Position numbers and translations under genes: made by a program
Assembly: GCA_038087015.1 (NCBI GenBank)
Contig: JASBNA010000027.1
Location: 310,001-374,000, forward strand
Direction: 5' to 3'
Source of the DNA: Cerrena zonata
Taxonomy: Eukaryota > Basidiomycota > Agaricomycetes > Polyporales > Cerrenaceae
DNA length: 64,000 nt
In this document: piece after piece, positions 23,239 to 32,942 of the stretch
How positions within the stretch are numbered: position 1 is the stretch's first letter
How the letters are laid out: each line of letters opens with the position of its first letter
The notes under the pieces: model-generated
What the model saw: the letters and a program-made list of their open reading frames with translations, nothing else
What the model was told of the DNA's origin: nothing
Databases searched by the model: none

Positions 23239-23317
23239 CAGGTAGTGAGGTAATGATGACATTGATCGCCTATTACAGTAAGAATAATGTAACTATCTAT
23301 TAATTATGTAGTTTAAT

Positions 23318-24577
23318 TTACAAATCTTTGGAAATAACGAGTTTGTTGGAAGGAATTTGCGAAAGTAATGAATCCTGGAAGTATTCAACAAATTGTTTGG
23401 CGTCAGAAATCGAAGCATTGACTTTAATTTTGAATTGAACATCAGCGGTAAGAGAAGCTGGAGTGGCAGTAGGGGTTGGGGTTTTTGTTAAACCTAAAAG
23501 CTCATCAAAAGCATCGGTTGCTGAAGTGGTTGAATCCCCAGTAAAGTTATAAGCGATATCAAAGACTTCAAATCTATTTGTAGTTACTGACGGAGCCAAT
23601 AAATCATCAAAGATATCCATTTCGGAAATGGAGCTTGCCGATGGAGAGTTGGAATATTGAGGGAATCTATGACTATAAGTGATTCTTACGGCAGAATCAA
23701 CTGCTCTTTCGAAAGCATACTTGAACTTATCTTTTGAAATACCTTCACCTAATTCAGAAGAGAAATTAACATTGATTATGTTAGTTGGTTTTGGCTTTTC
23801 AGCTGATTTGGATTCTTCTTTTGGTTGCGTGTCTAAAGTTGGAGGAGATGCAAGAACAATATTCGATAAATCTAAATGTTCTTTAGATTTAAGATATTTA
23901 GTAATTTTACTAACTGCTGATTTATCAATGTTACCCAAGTAAGCTAAAACGTCACCTTTCAAAATTCTACCTTTTGGTCCAGATGCCGGGATTTTTTCAT
24001 AAGCATCTTGCTCAGAAATGTTATTTTGATGTAACAATAATTCAACTGATGGTAAGAGTCTTTGACTTGGATTTGCCTTGACAAATACTTCTTCACCGGA
24101 TTGTCCGCTGGATTCTGGTTTTGATTCGGTTTTTGCTGCTGGTTTTGCTGCTGGTTTTGATTCGGGTGTTGGTTCTGGCTTTGTTGCTTTTTTGGTTGGT
24201 TCTTCTTTAGTTGGTTCTTCTAAATTTGGTCTTTCCAAACTAGATAAATCATCACCGGGCTCAGCTAAAAGGGCAATTGGCCTACCGACTGGGATTCCCG
24301 ATTCACCTTCGTTGATTATAATATCCCACATGATCCCATCGTCTTGAGCTTCAACGTCAATAGTAGCCTTATCAGTTTCAACCTCGAGTAAAACATCTCC
24401 AGCAGAAAAATTATCACCAGACTTAAATTTCCATGAAACAACTCCACCTTCAGTCATGGTTGGAGACATTGCTGGCATTCTGAAGATCTGCGCAGCACTC
24501 ATGATTGAAGAAGTGGTGAAGAATCGATTGGACGAAACCGCATACTTGCGTAATGGTAAACTAGCTGCTCTAATCAT
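23318..24577 (-). CDS. PDX1: Pyruvate dehydrogenase complex protein X (E3-binding protein)
   Basis: Pdx1 anchors dihydrolipoamide dehydrogenase (E3) to the E2 core of mitochondrial pyruvate dehydrogenase. The 419-aa product begins with a basic, Arg/Ser-rich mitochondrial presequence (MIRAASLPLRKYAVSSNRFF). A lipoyl domain follows at about residues 30-105 with the lipoylated lysine in EVETDKATIDVEAQ. An Ala/Pro/Lys linker at about 118-160 leads to the peripheral subunit-binding domain at about 170-215 (PSQRLLPSVELL ... GPKGRILKGDVLAYL). The C-terminal part is diverged, and I see no HxxxDG acetyltransferase motif, as expected for protein X rather than E2. S. cerevisiae Pdx1 is 410 aa. Confidence 0.94.
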   Translation of the reverse strand: MIRAASLPLRKYAVSSNRFFTTSSIMSAAQIFRMPAMSPTMTEGGVVSWKFKSGDNFSAGDVLLEVETDKATIDVEAQDDGIMWDIIINEGESGIPVGRPIALLAEPGDDLSSLERPNLEEPTKEEPTKKATKPEPTPESKPAAKPAAKTESKPESSGQSGEEVFVKANPSQRLLPSVELLLHQNNISEQDAYEKIPASGPKGRILKGDVLAYLGNIDKSAVSKITKYLKSKEHLDLSNIVLASPPTLDTQPKEESKSAEKPKPTNIINVNFSSELGEGISKDKFKYAFERAVDSAVRITYSHRFPQYSNSPSASSISEMDIFDDLLAPSVTTNRFEVFDIAYNFTGDSTTSATDAFDELLGLTKTPTPTATPASLTADVQFKIKVNASISDAKQFVEYFQDSLLSQIPSNKLVISKDL

Positions 24578-25626
24578 GGTACTAATTAATTTAAACTATC
24601 GAATATTTAATGATAAACCACCCAATTGAACTTTCTGACTATTTTACTTGTTTTTTTTTGGATGTCCTACTTCCTTCCCAAGAATAAAGCCAATAAACAA
24701 AAAAATTTGAAAGATACCTTTACCAATACCAATAAAAGACTCTGTAATGATGGTTGCACCATTTTCAACTATTGGCATTTCGGGGCTCACTGGCTCTCCA
24801 AATGTCTCCGGCCCCCATCACCTCAAAAAAACACTGAACACCCATACATCTGCACACTGAAAACTACCCTTCGGCCTTGTGTCTCCGATCAGTTCGGAAG
24901 CGACATTTCCGCCAGCGACATTTCTTTTTGTTTTTCGAGTCACGTGCACGCATTTATTTCCACGTGACCACATTTCTGATCATGTGACCACGCTCCTCCC
25001 ACCTCCGTACACCTCCACTCGCTCCCCCGGGAAAAAGGACCAGAAGCCACTTCCCTCAGCCCGGCCAATCACCACAACCTTCCCAGCCTGGTCTTGCCGT
25101 ACCCGGGAAGAGATCATTAGGTGAAACACCATTGCAAAACTCCCGGATTAACTGAAGATTATTTTTATCATTACATCGCGTTGGGTTGTTTCACCTTTCC
25201 AACTCATTACATCAAGGTATAATACTCTATTAAATTCCCACAGCGAACAAAACGAAATAACAAAAAAAAAAGAAAAATAAAAATAAAAGAGTCAGGTACG
25301 CCGTTTTTTCGTCTTGTTGTTTTCTTTCGCTGGTTCCCATTAACGCATTGTCATTTGCTTGATTTCCACTCGCTACAACTGTTCTTAACACCCTTAGCTA
25401 TACTCAAGTGTATCTCAGTAGAGAAATATAACCTGGCATTTCGTTAAACGGGTTGAACTGGAATTTCTAGCTCTCTTTTTTGTCCTCATTACCCCATTAT
25501 TTTTGTTAGAAAAAACTTTTAGGAGCAAACTACTTAGCTGAAACTGCTACCTTTGAAGTTAAAAAAAGTATAGAGATATACTTTCACTATTTATCGAAAA
25601 CTTATATTCATTTGCATTAACCCATC
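24578..25626. promoter_or_regulatory. Divergent PDX1-NRAMP promoter with evenly spaced E-boxes
   Basis: CACGTG at 24941-24946, CACGTG at 24961-24966 and CATGTG at 24981-24986 start exactly 20 bp apart, about two helical turns. CCTCCGTACACC (core CCGTACA at 25005-25011) follows 18 bp later. The segment 24770-25110 is GC-rich compared with its flanks. 25255-25290 is A-rich. The remaining 500 bp up to the NRAMP start is pyrimidine-rich and has no other feature I can name. Confidence 0.7.
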
Positions 25627-27675
25627 ATGACATCATTAACAACAACAACAACAACAAAGTTTTCTGAAAAAATCAGATCAGCGTTGAAGTTTATGAAAAA
25701 TATACTAAAGTATTCAGGTCCTGGATTAATGGTTGCAGTATCATTCTGCGATCCTGGAAATTATTCAACAGCAGTAGCTGCTGGTTCAGCATTTAAATAT
25801 CAACTACTTTTCACAATCTTGGTATCGAATTTTTTGGCAGTTTTTTTACAAGTCTTATCAGCGAAATTAGGAGTCATAACTGGTCTTGATCTTGCAGCAA
25901 ACTGTCGAGCAAATCTTCCTTATAGATTAAATATGTTCATTTACATTTTAACCGAAATTGCAATCATTGCTACTGATTTGGCTGAAGTTGTCGGTACTGC
26001 TATTGGGTTAAATATTGTTTTCAAGCTCCCGCTTTTCGCTGGGGTTGTTGTTACCGTTATTGACGTTTTAATTGTCTTGATGGCTTATAGACCAAATGGT
26101 CCTTTGTTATTTGTTAGACTTTTCGAAGGTTTTGTTTCATTATTAGTGGCGGCTACCGTTGTTTGTTTTGCCATTGAATTATATCAAGTTTCTCATGATC
26201 CTTCAATAAATTTTTCCACCATTGAAGTTTTAAAAGGTTTCTTACCAAATGAACAAGCCATTGATTTAGATGAAAGAGAAGGTGGTAGTGGGTTATTTTT
26301 AAGTTTGGCTATTCTTGGTGCTACAGTTATGCCTCATTCTTTATATCTTGGTTCAGGTTTAGTTCAAGCTAGATTAAAAGATTTTGACATTAAAAATGGT
26401 TTCTATTCTCCTCCAGTTGAAAATCCAATTCAAATCTCCAACAATGATGATTCCCAAGTTAATCTTGCTAAAAATAATCAATCCGTCACTAATGATAATT
26501 TAGATGGCGTTAATGCCCAATTACTTTCTCATGATGAACATTCCCCTAATAATGGCCCCGAAAAATCTCCGGATTCTTCTGATTCTTCCGTTGATGATTA
26601 TAGACCATCTATTCATGCCATTAATGATACAATGACTTATACAATTACCGAACTAGTGATTTCTTTATTCACAGTGGCTCTCTTTGTTAATGCTGCCATT
26701 CTTATAGTTGCTGGTGCTACTCTTGATAAAAGTCAAAACCATTTCCAATTTTTCTTACGTGATGATGATGATCACGATATCGATGACGGTCATAATTCTG
26801 ACTCTGATTCTTCTGATGAAAGCTATGGTAATGCAGATTTATTAACAATTTATCACTTATTATCAACCCATTTATCTCCAACTGCAGGTTTTGTTTTTGC
26901 CCTTGCTTTACTTTGTTCTGGTCAAAGTGCAGGGGTGGTTTGTACTCTAGCCGGTCAAATGGTTTCTGAAGGATTTTTAAGTTGGTCTTTACCCCCGGTT
27001 ATTAGAAGATTGATTACTCGTGCTTTTGCTATTATTCCATGTTTATTGGTTGTTAGTTTTGCTGGTCGCGAAGGTTTATCGAGAATATTGAACGCAAGTC
27101 AAGTTGTTTTATCATTATTATTGCCAGTGGTTAGTGCTCCTCTCATTTATTTCACTTGTTCTAAAAAAATCATGAGAGTTCCTTTATTAGTTCGTGATGG
27201 TGATGAAGACGTTGATACCATTTTGGATTATGAAGATGATAATTCTTTGCGTTATGAAGATAATGACGATACTCTTGATACTAATGACGATACCATTGAA
27301 ATTACTTCAACTTCTTCTACTTTGGCTAATAACCTTACACCAGGTGACCGTCTTGATAAATCTAAACGGGATCGTTTAAACAGAGTTACTAAACTCAATA
27401 ATAATGCCAGACGTTATAAAACAACTGAACCGGCAATTAGATTACAAAATTTGAGAAATTCCCATCCATGTGTTGGTTGGGAAGATGATGATACTGAAGA
27501 TCATGAACAACAACATTTGGTGAGTTCGAATACTGATTCAAATGATGATTCTACTTCACATCCAAAAAGTCATAAAAGTCACCCATATTATAGTCGTCAA
27601 CGTCGCCGTGCTTCTACAGTCGATATAGCCAATAATGACGGAAGCGATGCTGATGTAGAGATGAAGATATTTTAA
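25627..27675 (+). CDS. NRAMP divalent-metal transporter, C-terminus lost by frameshift
   Basis: This is an SMF1/SMF2/SMF3-family proton-coupled Mn2+/Fe2+ importer, 682 aa in the open frame. The metal-site motif DPGN is in the first membrane helix (residues 42-45) and the second half-site MPHS is at about 236-239. About eleven hydrophobic helices can be seen. Three loops are unusually long and acidic: about 265-325, about 378-402 (D/H/S-rich) and a C-terminal loop of about 150 residues from 530. The frame then stops at 27675. The expected final membrane helix is present just downstream in another frame (27663-27866). So either a one-base deletion truncates this allele, or there is a base-call error. 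Family members usually have 11 or 12 helices. I cannot tell SMF1, SMF2 and SMF3 apart safely. Confidence 0.9.
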   Translation: MTSLTTTTTTKFSEKIRSALKFMKNILKYSGPGLMVAVSFCDPGNYSTAVAAGSAFKYQLLFTILVSNFLAVFLQVLSAKLGVITGLDLAANCRANLPYRLNMFIYILTEIAIIATDLAEVVGTAIGLNIVFKLPLFAGVVVTVIDVLIVLMAYRPNGPLLFVRLFEGFVSLLVAATVVCFAIELYQVSHDPSINFSTIEVLKGFLPNEQAIDLDEREGGSGLFLSLAILGATVMPHSLYLGSGLVQARLKDFDIKNGFYSPPVENPIQISNNDDSQVNLAKNNQSVTNDNLDGVNAQLLSHDEHSPNNGPEKSPDSSDSSVDDYRPSIHAINDTMTYTITELVISLFTVALFVNAAILIVAGATLDKSQNHFQFFLRDDDDHDIDDGHNSDSDSSDESYGNADLLTIYHLLSTHLSPTAGFVFALALLCSGQSAGVVCTLAGQMVSEGFLSWSLPPVIRRLITRAFAIIPCLLVVSFAGREGLSRILNASQVVLSLLLPVVSAPLIYFTCSKKIMRVPLLVRDGDEDVDTILDYEDDNSLRYEDNDDTLDTNDDTIEITSTSSTLANNLTPGDRLDKSKRDRLNRVTKLNNNARRYKTTEPAIRLQNLRNSHPCVGWEDDDTEDHEQQHLVSSNTDSNDDSTSHPKSHKSHPYYSRQRRRASTVDIANNDGSDADVEMKIF

Positions 27676-27866
27676 GTGATACTAATAATGCCGATAACCT
27701 TGACACCTGTGATGAAGATTATGACATCTACAGAGTCAAAGGTTTCAAAGATATGAGTAATGGTCCCGTTACCTCATTCATTGCTGTTTTGGTTTGGGCA
27801 TTCGTTGCATCGTTGAATTTATTCCTTATTGGTAGTATGATTATGGGGTACGAGGTACCGCTTTAA
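27663..27866 (+). pseudogene. Out-of-frame last helix of the NRAMP gene
   Basis: Read from 27663, this frame gives an acidic segment (EDILSDTNNADNLD) that continues the style of the preceding loop. It then gives VTSFIAVLVWAFVASLNLFL, a clear membrane helix, and ends at a TAA at 27864-27866. The step from the upstream frame to this one is equivalent to loss of one base near 27654-27662. No slippery heptamer in the right phase is visible, so programmed -1 frameshifting is unlikely. Confidence 0.8.
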
Positions 27867-28127
27867 TTCATTCCTCTTCATTCCTATTACCTTTTGTATA
27901 TTATTATCGTTTCTTCATTTTTTTTTTTTTTTTTTTTTTTTTTTTCATTCTTGTTTTAGGTGTTCTTAGGTGGTTAAGTTTACTTTGCATTTAGTTCTTT
28001 ATTATATGATTTACTCATTTACATGATTCACTCATTTATATGATTTATTCATAGTTATATTTATTTTATTTCCGTTTGCATTTTTAGAATATTACAAAAC
28101 TAAATGAAACTAGATAAAGCTTGTAGA

Positions 28128-29147
28128 TTAGATTTTCTTTTTGGCTTTGATAAACACTGGAATCATACCGCCAGTACCAACAGCAAAGCTTCTATGACCC
28201 AATACTAATAACTGGGCTCTAATACTTCCAGAATGACTGGTGATACTAATGATTGAGTCATTTTTCGACGTGGAAGTGAAAATATTTTGGAAAGAACGAT
28301 TTATTCTTATGGCTTGTTCAGCAATCAGTTCACGAACATCGGGTTTCCAATAGATGTCTTCTTCTTCAAAACCTTCTTCCAATACAAAACCTTTTGATTG
28401 GTATTTGGAAGCAATTATTGACTTTGTTGATCTTTTATCACAAGTATGGATTCCGATGGTTTCACGTAAATCTTCTAGCACAAGCGGTTTAACCTGTTTC
28501 AAATCCACAATACCATTCCAAGTACCAATCAAAGTATCAATTGATCTTGTAAAAGGAGAAGAATACCATTTATGGGGTAAGATTTTACTCTCGTCCCTCA
28601 ATTCGATTTCCCATTGGTCATGGTTTTCAACGGCCTGGCTAACCCCCAAGTGAGTCAATTCAGGATCGGGCCCCCAAACAAGTTCCCCATCGCCATTAAT
28701 TTTCGACCAATAATCATTCCAAGCGTCGTTCCCATACTTAGCATGCGCTTGATTATGGTAACCTTGACCGTGACGGGCCAAAAAAGCCAATTTGTACACC
28801 TCATCTTCTCCAGAATCATCATTCAACTTTTCGAGTTGATCCAAAATCTCTTTCCAAGGCTTCAATTTTCCAAAGTGATCTCTCAAGTAATCAAACTTGG
28901 TGTCATCAGTGTCGGTCGCCGATTGTTTGAATACATACGGTACAGTCTCGAACTCCCAGAACTCCAGGGACTCCTTCTTTAACTGCTCAAGCTTCTCCTG
29001 GTACTCTATACGGTCATTACCGTCTAACAGAGCGCATATGACATCAAGATTATCTGGACTAGTGGACATTCTTCGAGGTTTATAAAGAAATACTGTAATT
29101 CCAATGAAAACAACTAGATAAGCGAGTTTCCAAAACGGGTTTAACAT
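28128..29147 (-). CDS. PMU1: Phosphomutase-like phosphatase (PMU1 family)
   Basis: This is a member of the histidine phosphatase (phosphoglycerate mutase-like) superfamily, similar to S. cerevisiae Pmu1/YKL128C. The product is 339 aa from the ATG at 29147; an open frame continues upstream but has no ATG. The catalytic motif is FLARHGQGYHN at about residues 122-132 (RHG), and the second-half motif SPFTRSIDT is near 200. The late catalytic histidine may be in SITSHSGSIRA near 308. Residues 7-22 (KLAYLVVFIGITVFLY) form a membrane anchor, so the protein is probably tethered. A second start at M27 (29069) would give a soluble form. In S. cerevisiae PMU1 lies near SSH4, as here. Confidence 0.87.
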   Translation of the reverse strand: MLNPFWKLAYLVVFIGITVFLYKPRRMSTSPDNLDVICALLDGNDRIEYQEKLEQLKKESLEFWEFETVPYVFKQSATDTDDTKFDYLRDHFGKLKPWKEILDQLEKLNDDSGEDEVYKLAFLARHGQGYHNQAHAKYGNDAWNDYWSKINGDGELVWGPDPELTHLGVSQAVENHDQWEIELRDESKILPHKWYSSPFTRSIDTLIGTWNGIVDLKQVKPLVLEDLRETIGIHTCDKRSTKSIIASKYQSKGFVLEEGFEEEDIYWKPDVRELIAEQAIRINRSFQNIFTSTSKNDSIISITSHSGSIRAQLLVLGHRSFAVGTGGMIPVFIKAKKKI

Positions 29148-29198
29148 TCGAAAAACAAGCAAAAAGTAGAAAATCAAATGGAAAAAAAAATGATTCAA

Positions 29199-29979
29199 AA
29201 ACTTTGGAAGCAGTCAACGGAAAAGACAATACCCATATCTTAGTAAGCTCGATTTCAATAAAAAGAAACATAATTAGCATCATCTGACTACAATGAACTA
29301 CACCCCCTGTTCTTTCCAATTGAGCCCGGCACCTTCACCTTCACCTTCACCTTCTCTTTCTACATGTCCGTGTCTAATACCTTCAGCTCAGAGGGCAATT
29401 GTAGTAATAAACTGTTGATAATTGACGAAGTAAAATAACAACAACGAAAAAAAACAAGTGGATGGAAAGCACAGGGTCGTGTACGGAGCTCAACCAAAAA
29501 TTTCAACGAAAAACAAAAAAAAAAGAACCAAAAAAAAAGACAATCTTAGAACGAATCACACGGAACAAGGATAAACAAGGTGTTCAAACAAACAAAAAAC
29601 AAGCGAAGTTAACGACGTTTCTACAGTTGTAACCAACCCATCAGGACGAATAAAGGAAACCAGAGTTGACTTAGAGTGTTTTCAATTACTTTCCTTTGAA
29701 TTGCGAATTTTTGAAACTCCAGTTTTTAACCGCCCATTAGAATTAGACGCTGTTTTATACAATTGAAGGTATTATATTCCCACATAGTTCGTTGATTGAT
29801 TCACGTATAGGATATTGAATTCGAATATCGGTTGTGGTTTTATTTCTTGTTATTTTTAATTTTTTTTTGCTTTTTTATTTCGATAATCGATTGTGATTAT
29901 TATATAAACTTTAATATTCATTTCAAAGTTGATCTTGGTTGTGAACATTTATAAACGTTTAATTCATTAGATAGGCAAG
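29199..29979. promoter_or_regulatory. Divergent PMU1-TPD3 promoter region
   Basis: An ACCTTC hexanucleotide is repeated four times at 29331-29354. A Rap1-like core TGTACGG lies at 29480-29486. A-rich tracts occupy about 29510-29540 and a T-rich tract about 29850-29880. No gene is supported in this spacer. Confidence 0.5.
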
Positions 29980-31878
29980 ATGGAAAACTATAGTGATAAT
30001 CTTTACCCATTGGCATTGTTAATGGATGAATTGAAGCATGATGATGTTTCTAACCGAGTTGAAGCTATGCAAAAATTGGATACCATTGCTATTGCTTTAG
30101 GTCCAGAAAGAACTTTAACTGAATTGATGCCCTTTTTAACTGATGTTGCTCAAGATGATGAAGAAGAAGTTTTTGCTGTTTTGGCCGAAAAACTTGGGGA
30201 TTTTATTCCTTTGGTTGGTGGTCATCAAAATTGTGAACCTTTAATTCAAATTTTATCTTTATTAGCATCTACTGAAGAACCAATTGTAAGAGATACTGCT
30301 ATTGACTCTTTGCATAAAATCAGTCTTCAATTAACTGATGATGAAATTAATGGTATCTTTTTAAATTTAATTAAAACTTTAAGTTCTGGTACTTGGTTTT
30401 CAAGAAAAGTTAGTGCTGCTTGTTTATTCAAATCAGTTTTTGTTAAAGTTAGTCCAGCTACTAGAAAAGAATTACTTTCCATATATATTAAATTTGTTGC
30501 TGATGAATCTCCAATAGTTAGAAGAAGTGCTGCTAAAAATTTACCTCCTTTAATTAATCAATTAACTACTTATAGAAAAGAAAATAATATTCCTGCTTCA
30601 GAAATCGTCGATAATGAATTTCCTTTTATTTCTAAAATGTTTATTCAATTAACTAATGATGATCAAGATTCAGTTAAATTTTTAAGTATCGATATCTTAA
30701 TTGCTATTTTAGAATTTTTCGCTTCAGTCAATGATACTAGTCATAATTCTGATTGTTTAAATAGATCTTTGAAATTAATTGGTGATGATGCTTGGAGAGT
30801 TAGATATACTGCTGCTGATAGATTTAGTAGTATTGCTAAAAATTTCGATGCCAATGAACAAGATTTATTAAAATTAATTGATCCTTTTATCTCTTTAATG
30901 AAAGATAATGAAGGTGAAGTTAGAAAAGCAATTGCTCAACAATTACCAGATTTTTGTAAATTATTAACCAATTTCCCTTCAACAAAATCAACTATTGAAT
31001 CAAAAATTATTCCTGTTGTTAATGATTTAAGTCAAGATCCTCAAGAAAATGTTAGAGCTTCTTTAGCTTCAACTATAACTGGTCTTTCTCCAATATTAGC
31101 TAAACAATCAACCATAGATAAATTATTACCAATCTTTTTGATCATGTTAAGAGATGAATTCCCTGATGTTAGATTAAATATTATTTCTAATTTATCAGTT
31201 GTTAATGAAACCATTGGTATTAATTTATTATCAACTAATTTATTACCAGCTATTACTGAATTAGCTCAAGATCATAAATGGAGAGTTAGATTAGCCATTA
31301 TTGAATATATTCCAAAATTAGCTAATCAATTAGGTGAATCCTTCTTCAATGATGAATTATTATCCTTATGTATGTCATGGTTATGGGATCCAGTTTTTGC
31401 AATTAGAGATGCAGCAGTTAATAATTTGAAAGATTTGACTACAATTTTTGGATCTGAATGGGCTAACAATGAAATTATTTCCCGTTTATTAAATGTTAAA
31501 AATAATTCCAATGATGACAAAATTGATGATGACAATGAAAATAGAATTGAATTTTCAAATTTCATAATTAGAATAACTTGTTTATTTGCCATCACTAAAT
31601 TAATACCAGTCATTAATGATAAAATTATCGTTCAAGAAATCATTCCATTCATTAATGATTTAATCAATGATCCAGTTCCTAATATTAGATTTAATGTTGC
31701 TAAATCTTATCTTACTATCGTTGAAGCATTAGCTAAAGATTCAAGCGAAGATTATTCTAAATTAGTTAATGTCGATATATTATCCAACTTGAATACATTA
31801 TCAAGTGATTCCGATGTCGACGTTAGGTTTTACGCTAGTAAAAGCATTCAAAGCATTAATGAAATTACTAGTAATTAA
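29980..31878 (+). CDS. TPD3: PP2A scaffold (A) subunit
   Basis: Tpd3 is the structural subunit of protein phosphatase 2A; it holds the catalytic subunit (Pph21/22) and a regulatory B subunit. The 632-aa protein is a continuous array of about fifteen HEAT repeats. Repeated elements include DxxxxVRxxAA-type turns such as VRRSAAKNLPPL, VRYTAADRFSSIA, VRKAIAQQLPDF and VRLNIISNLSV. Length is practically the same as S. cerevisiae Tpd3 (635 aa). An acidic insertion with N/D runs at about residues 505-528 sits in a late repeat, as in other yeasts. The start MENYSDNLYPLALLMDELK matches the first repeat of the family. Confidence 0.96.
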   Translation: MENYSDNLYPLALLMDELKHDDVSNRVEAMQKLDTIAIALGPERTLTELMPFLTDVAQDDEEEVFAVLAEKLGDFIPLVGGHQNCEPLIQILSLLASTEEPIVRDTAIDSLHKISLQLTDDEINGIFLNLIKTLSSGTWFSRKVSAACLFKSVFVKVSPATRKELLSIYIKFVADESPIVRRSAAKNLPPLINQLTTYRKENNIPASEIVDNEFPFISKMFIQLTNDDQDSVKFLSIDILIAILEFFASVNDTSHNSDCLNRSLKLIGDDAWRVRYTAADRFSSIAKNFDANEQDLLKLIDPFISLMKDNEGEVRKAIAQQLPDFCKLLTNFPSTKSTIESKIIPVVNDLSQDPQENVRASLASTITGLSPILAKQSTIDKLLPIFLIMLRDEFPDVRLNIISNLSVVNETIGINLLSTNLLPAITELAQDHKWRVRLAIIEYIPKLANQLGESFFNDELLSLCMSWLWDPVFAIRDAAVNNLKDLTTIFGSEWANNEIISRLLNVKNNSNDDKIDDDNENRIEFSNFIIRITCLFAITKLIPVINDKIIVQEIIPFINDLINDPVPNIRFNVAKSYLTIVEALAKDSSEDYSKLVNVDILSNLNTLSSDSDVDVRFYASKSIQSINEITSN

Positions 31879-32252
31879 CTTTTTATAAAATTGTGATGTT
31901 ATCAAAAATAATGATTTCTTTGTTTTTATTTTATTTGTATTCTTTCTATTATTTTTTTTTGTTCCGTATCTTTTCTCATAACTCTTAATCATAATCTTTT
32001 TTTTTATTGCCATTCCATCTATACTTAAATAAGTACATAAATATACATGATTCGTATAATTTCCTACATTGTTGATCGATAATTCGTGTACATTGTACTT
32101 GGATTAAAAAAAGAAATAATATACAAAAATTGGTGAATGGTAGATCAATGATCTAAGAATGAATAAATTAATTAAATGCAAATTGAACATGAGTCATGAA
32201 GTAAGGAATTCGTGAGATGAATAAATGAATGACGATATACTAAAGCTTGGAA
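31879..32252. other. Convergent TPD3 and ISA2 3' ends
   Basis: This is T-rich and AT-rich spacer with no supported gene or RNA. Several short T tracts after the TPD3 stop could serve 3'-end formation. Confidence 0.6.
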
Positions 32253-32942
32253 TTACTTTGATTTCTCTTGGTCTAATTTCTTTTGTAATTTATCAAAGTC
32301 AAAATCAAATGAAGCTCCACAACCGCATTCAGTTGAAGTATATGGAGAGTCAACAACTTTGAAAGAAGATCCGATTAATTCCTTGGTATAGTCTATCTTT
32401 GAATCTTGTAATATTTCAAGCGATGATTCATCAAATATAACTTTTGCGCCCTGTTCATCATTTCTTGCAAAAATTAACAAATCAGAATCCTTTTCTAATT
32501 CTTGTGAAGCATTGGTTAAGTCAAGGTTGTATTGAAATCCATGACATCCCCCACTTTCAACTCTAATTCTCAAAGCAGAATCAGGATTATTATCATCGTT
32601 GGCGATCTTACTCAATTTATCACTGGCTCTCTTCGTTATAGCGATTTTTAAATCAGTTTCACCATGAGTCAATTTTGTTATTTCAAAATCATCAATATCT
32701 TCTTGAGGAACTTCCGGCAGTTGTTGCTTCTTAGGCTGTTTAGTTACTTCGGGAGCACTTGGTTGAGCAAAAGACGATGCTTTGAAGCTTTTAGCTTTAG
32801 AAGTTGGTGCAGACCCAGCTTGATCCAATCTTGATAATGTTGAAAATGCCTTGATTGGGACTCTGTTCGAACGCAATCCAGCTTCGCTTAAACGCTTGAT
32901 CACATTCAAAGAGCTTTTTCTTGTTATTGTTCTTGTTATCAT
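32253..32942 (-). CDS. ISA2: Mitochondrial iron-sulfur assembly factor Isa2
   Basis: Isa2 is an A-type Fe-S protein that works with Isa1 and Iba57 in making [4Fe-4S] clusters in the mitochondrial matrix. The 229-aa product starts with a basic presequence of about 40 residues (MITRTITRKSSLNVIKRL), then a variable Pro/Lys linker. The A-type domain at about residues 90-222 has the three cluster-ligand cysteines: RVESGGCHGFQY near residue 138, and CGCGASF near 210. The N-terminus is longer than in bacterial IscA because of the targeting sequence. The upstream region has CACGTG at 33102-33107 with a Rap1-like element 7 bp away. Confidence 0.95.
   Translation of the reverse strand: MITRTITRKSSLNVIKRLSEAGLRSNRVPIKAFSTLSRLDQAGSAPTSKAKSFKASSFAQPSAPEVTKQPKKQQLPEVPQEDIDDFEITKLTHGETDLKIAITKRASDKLSKIANDDNNPDSALRIRVESGGCHGFQYNLDLTNASQELEKDSDLLIFARNDEQGAKVIFDESSLEILQDSKIDYTKELIGSSFKVVDSPYTSTECGCGASFDFDFDKLQKKLDQEKSK

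Larger units (their letters stand above)
22373..23317. other. Spacer between the AT-hook gene and PDX1
   Basis: It contains the AT-hook gene promoter with T tract (22587-22604) and the poly(A) cluster, then the 35-bp minisatellite ending about 80 bp before the PDX1 stop codon. No gene is supported. Confidence 0.6.

Noticed and set aside
27663..27866. Programmed -1 frameshifting as an explanation for the NRAMP tail
   Set aside because: No X-XXY-YYZ slippery heptamer in the proper phase around the junction; a simple one-base loss fits better.
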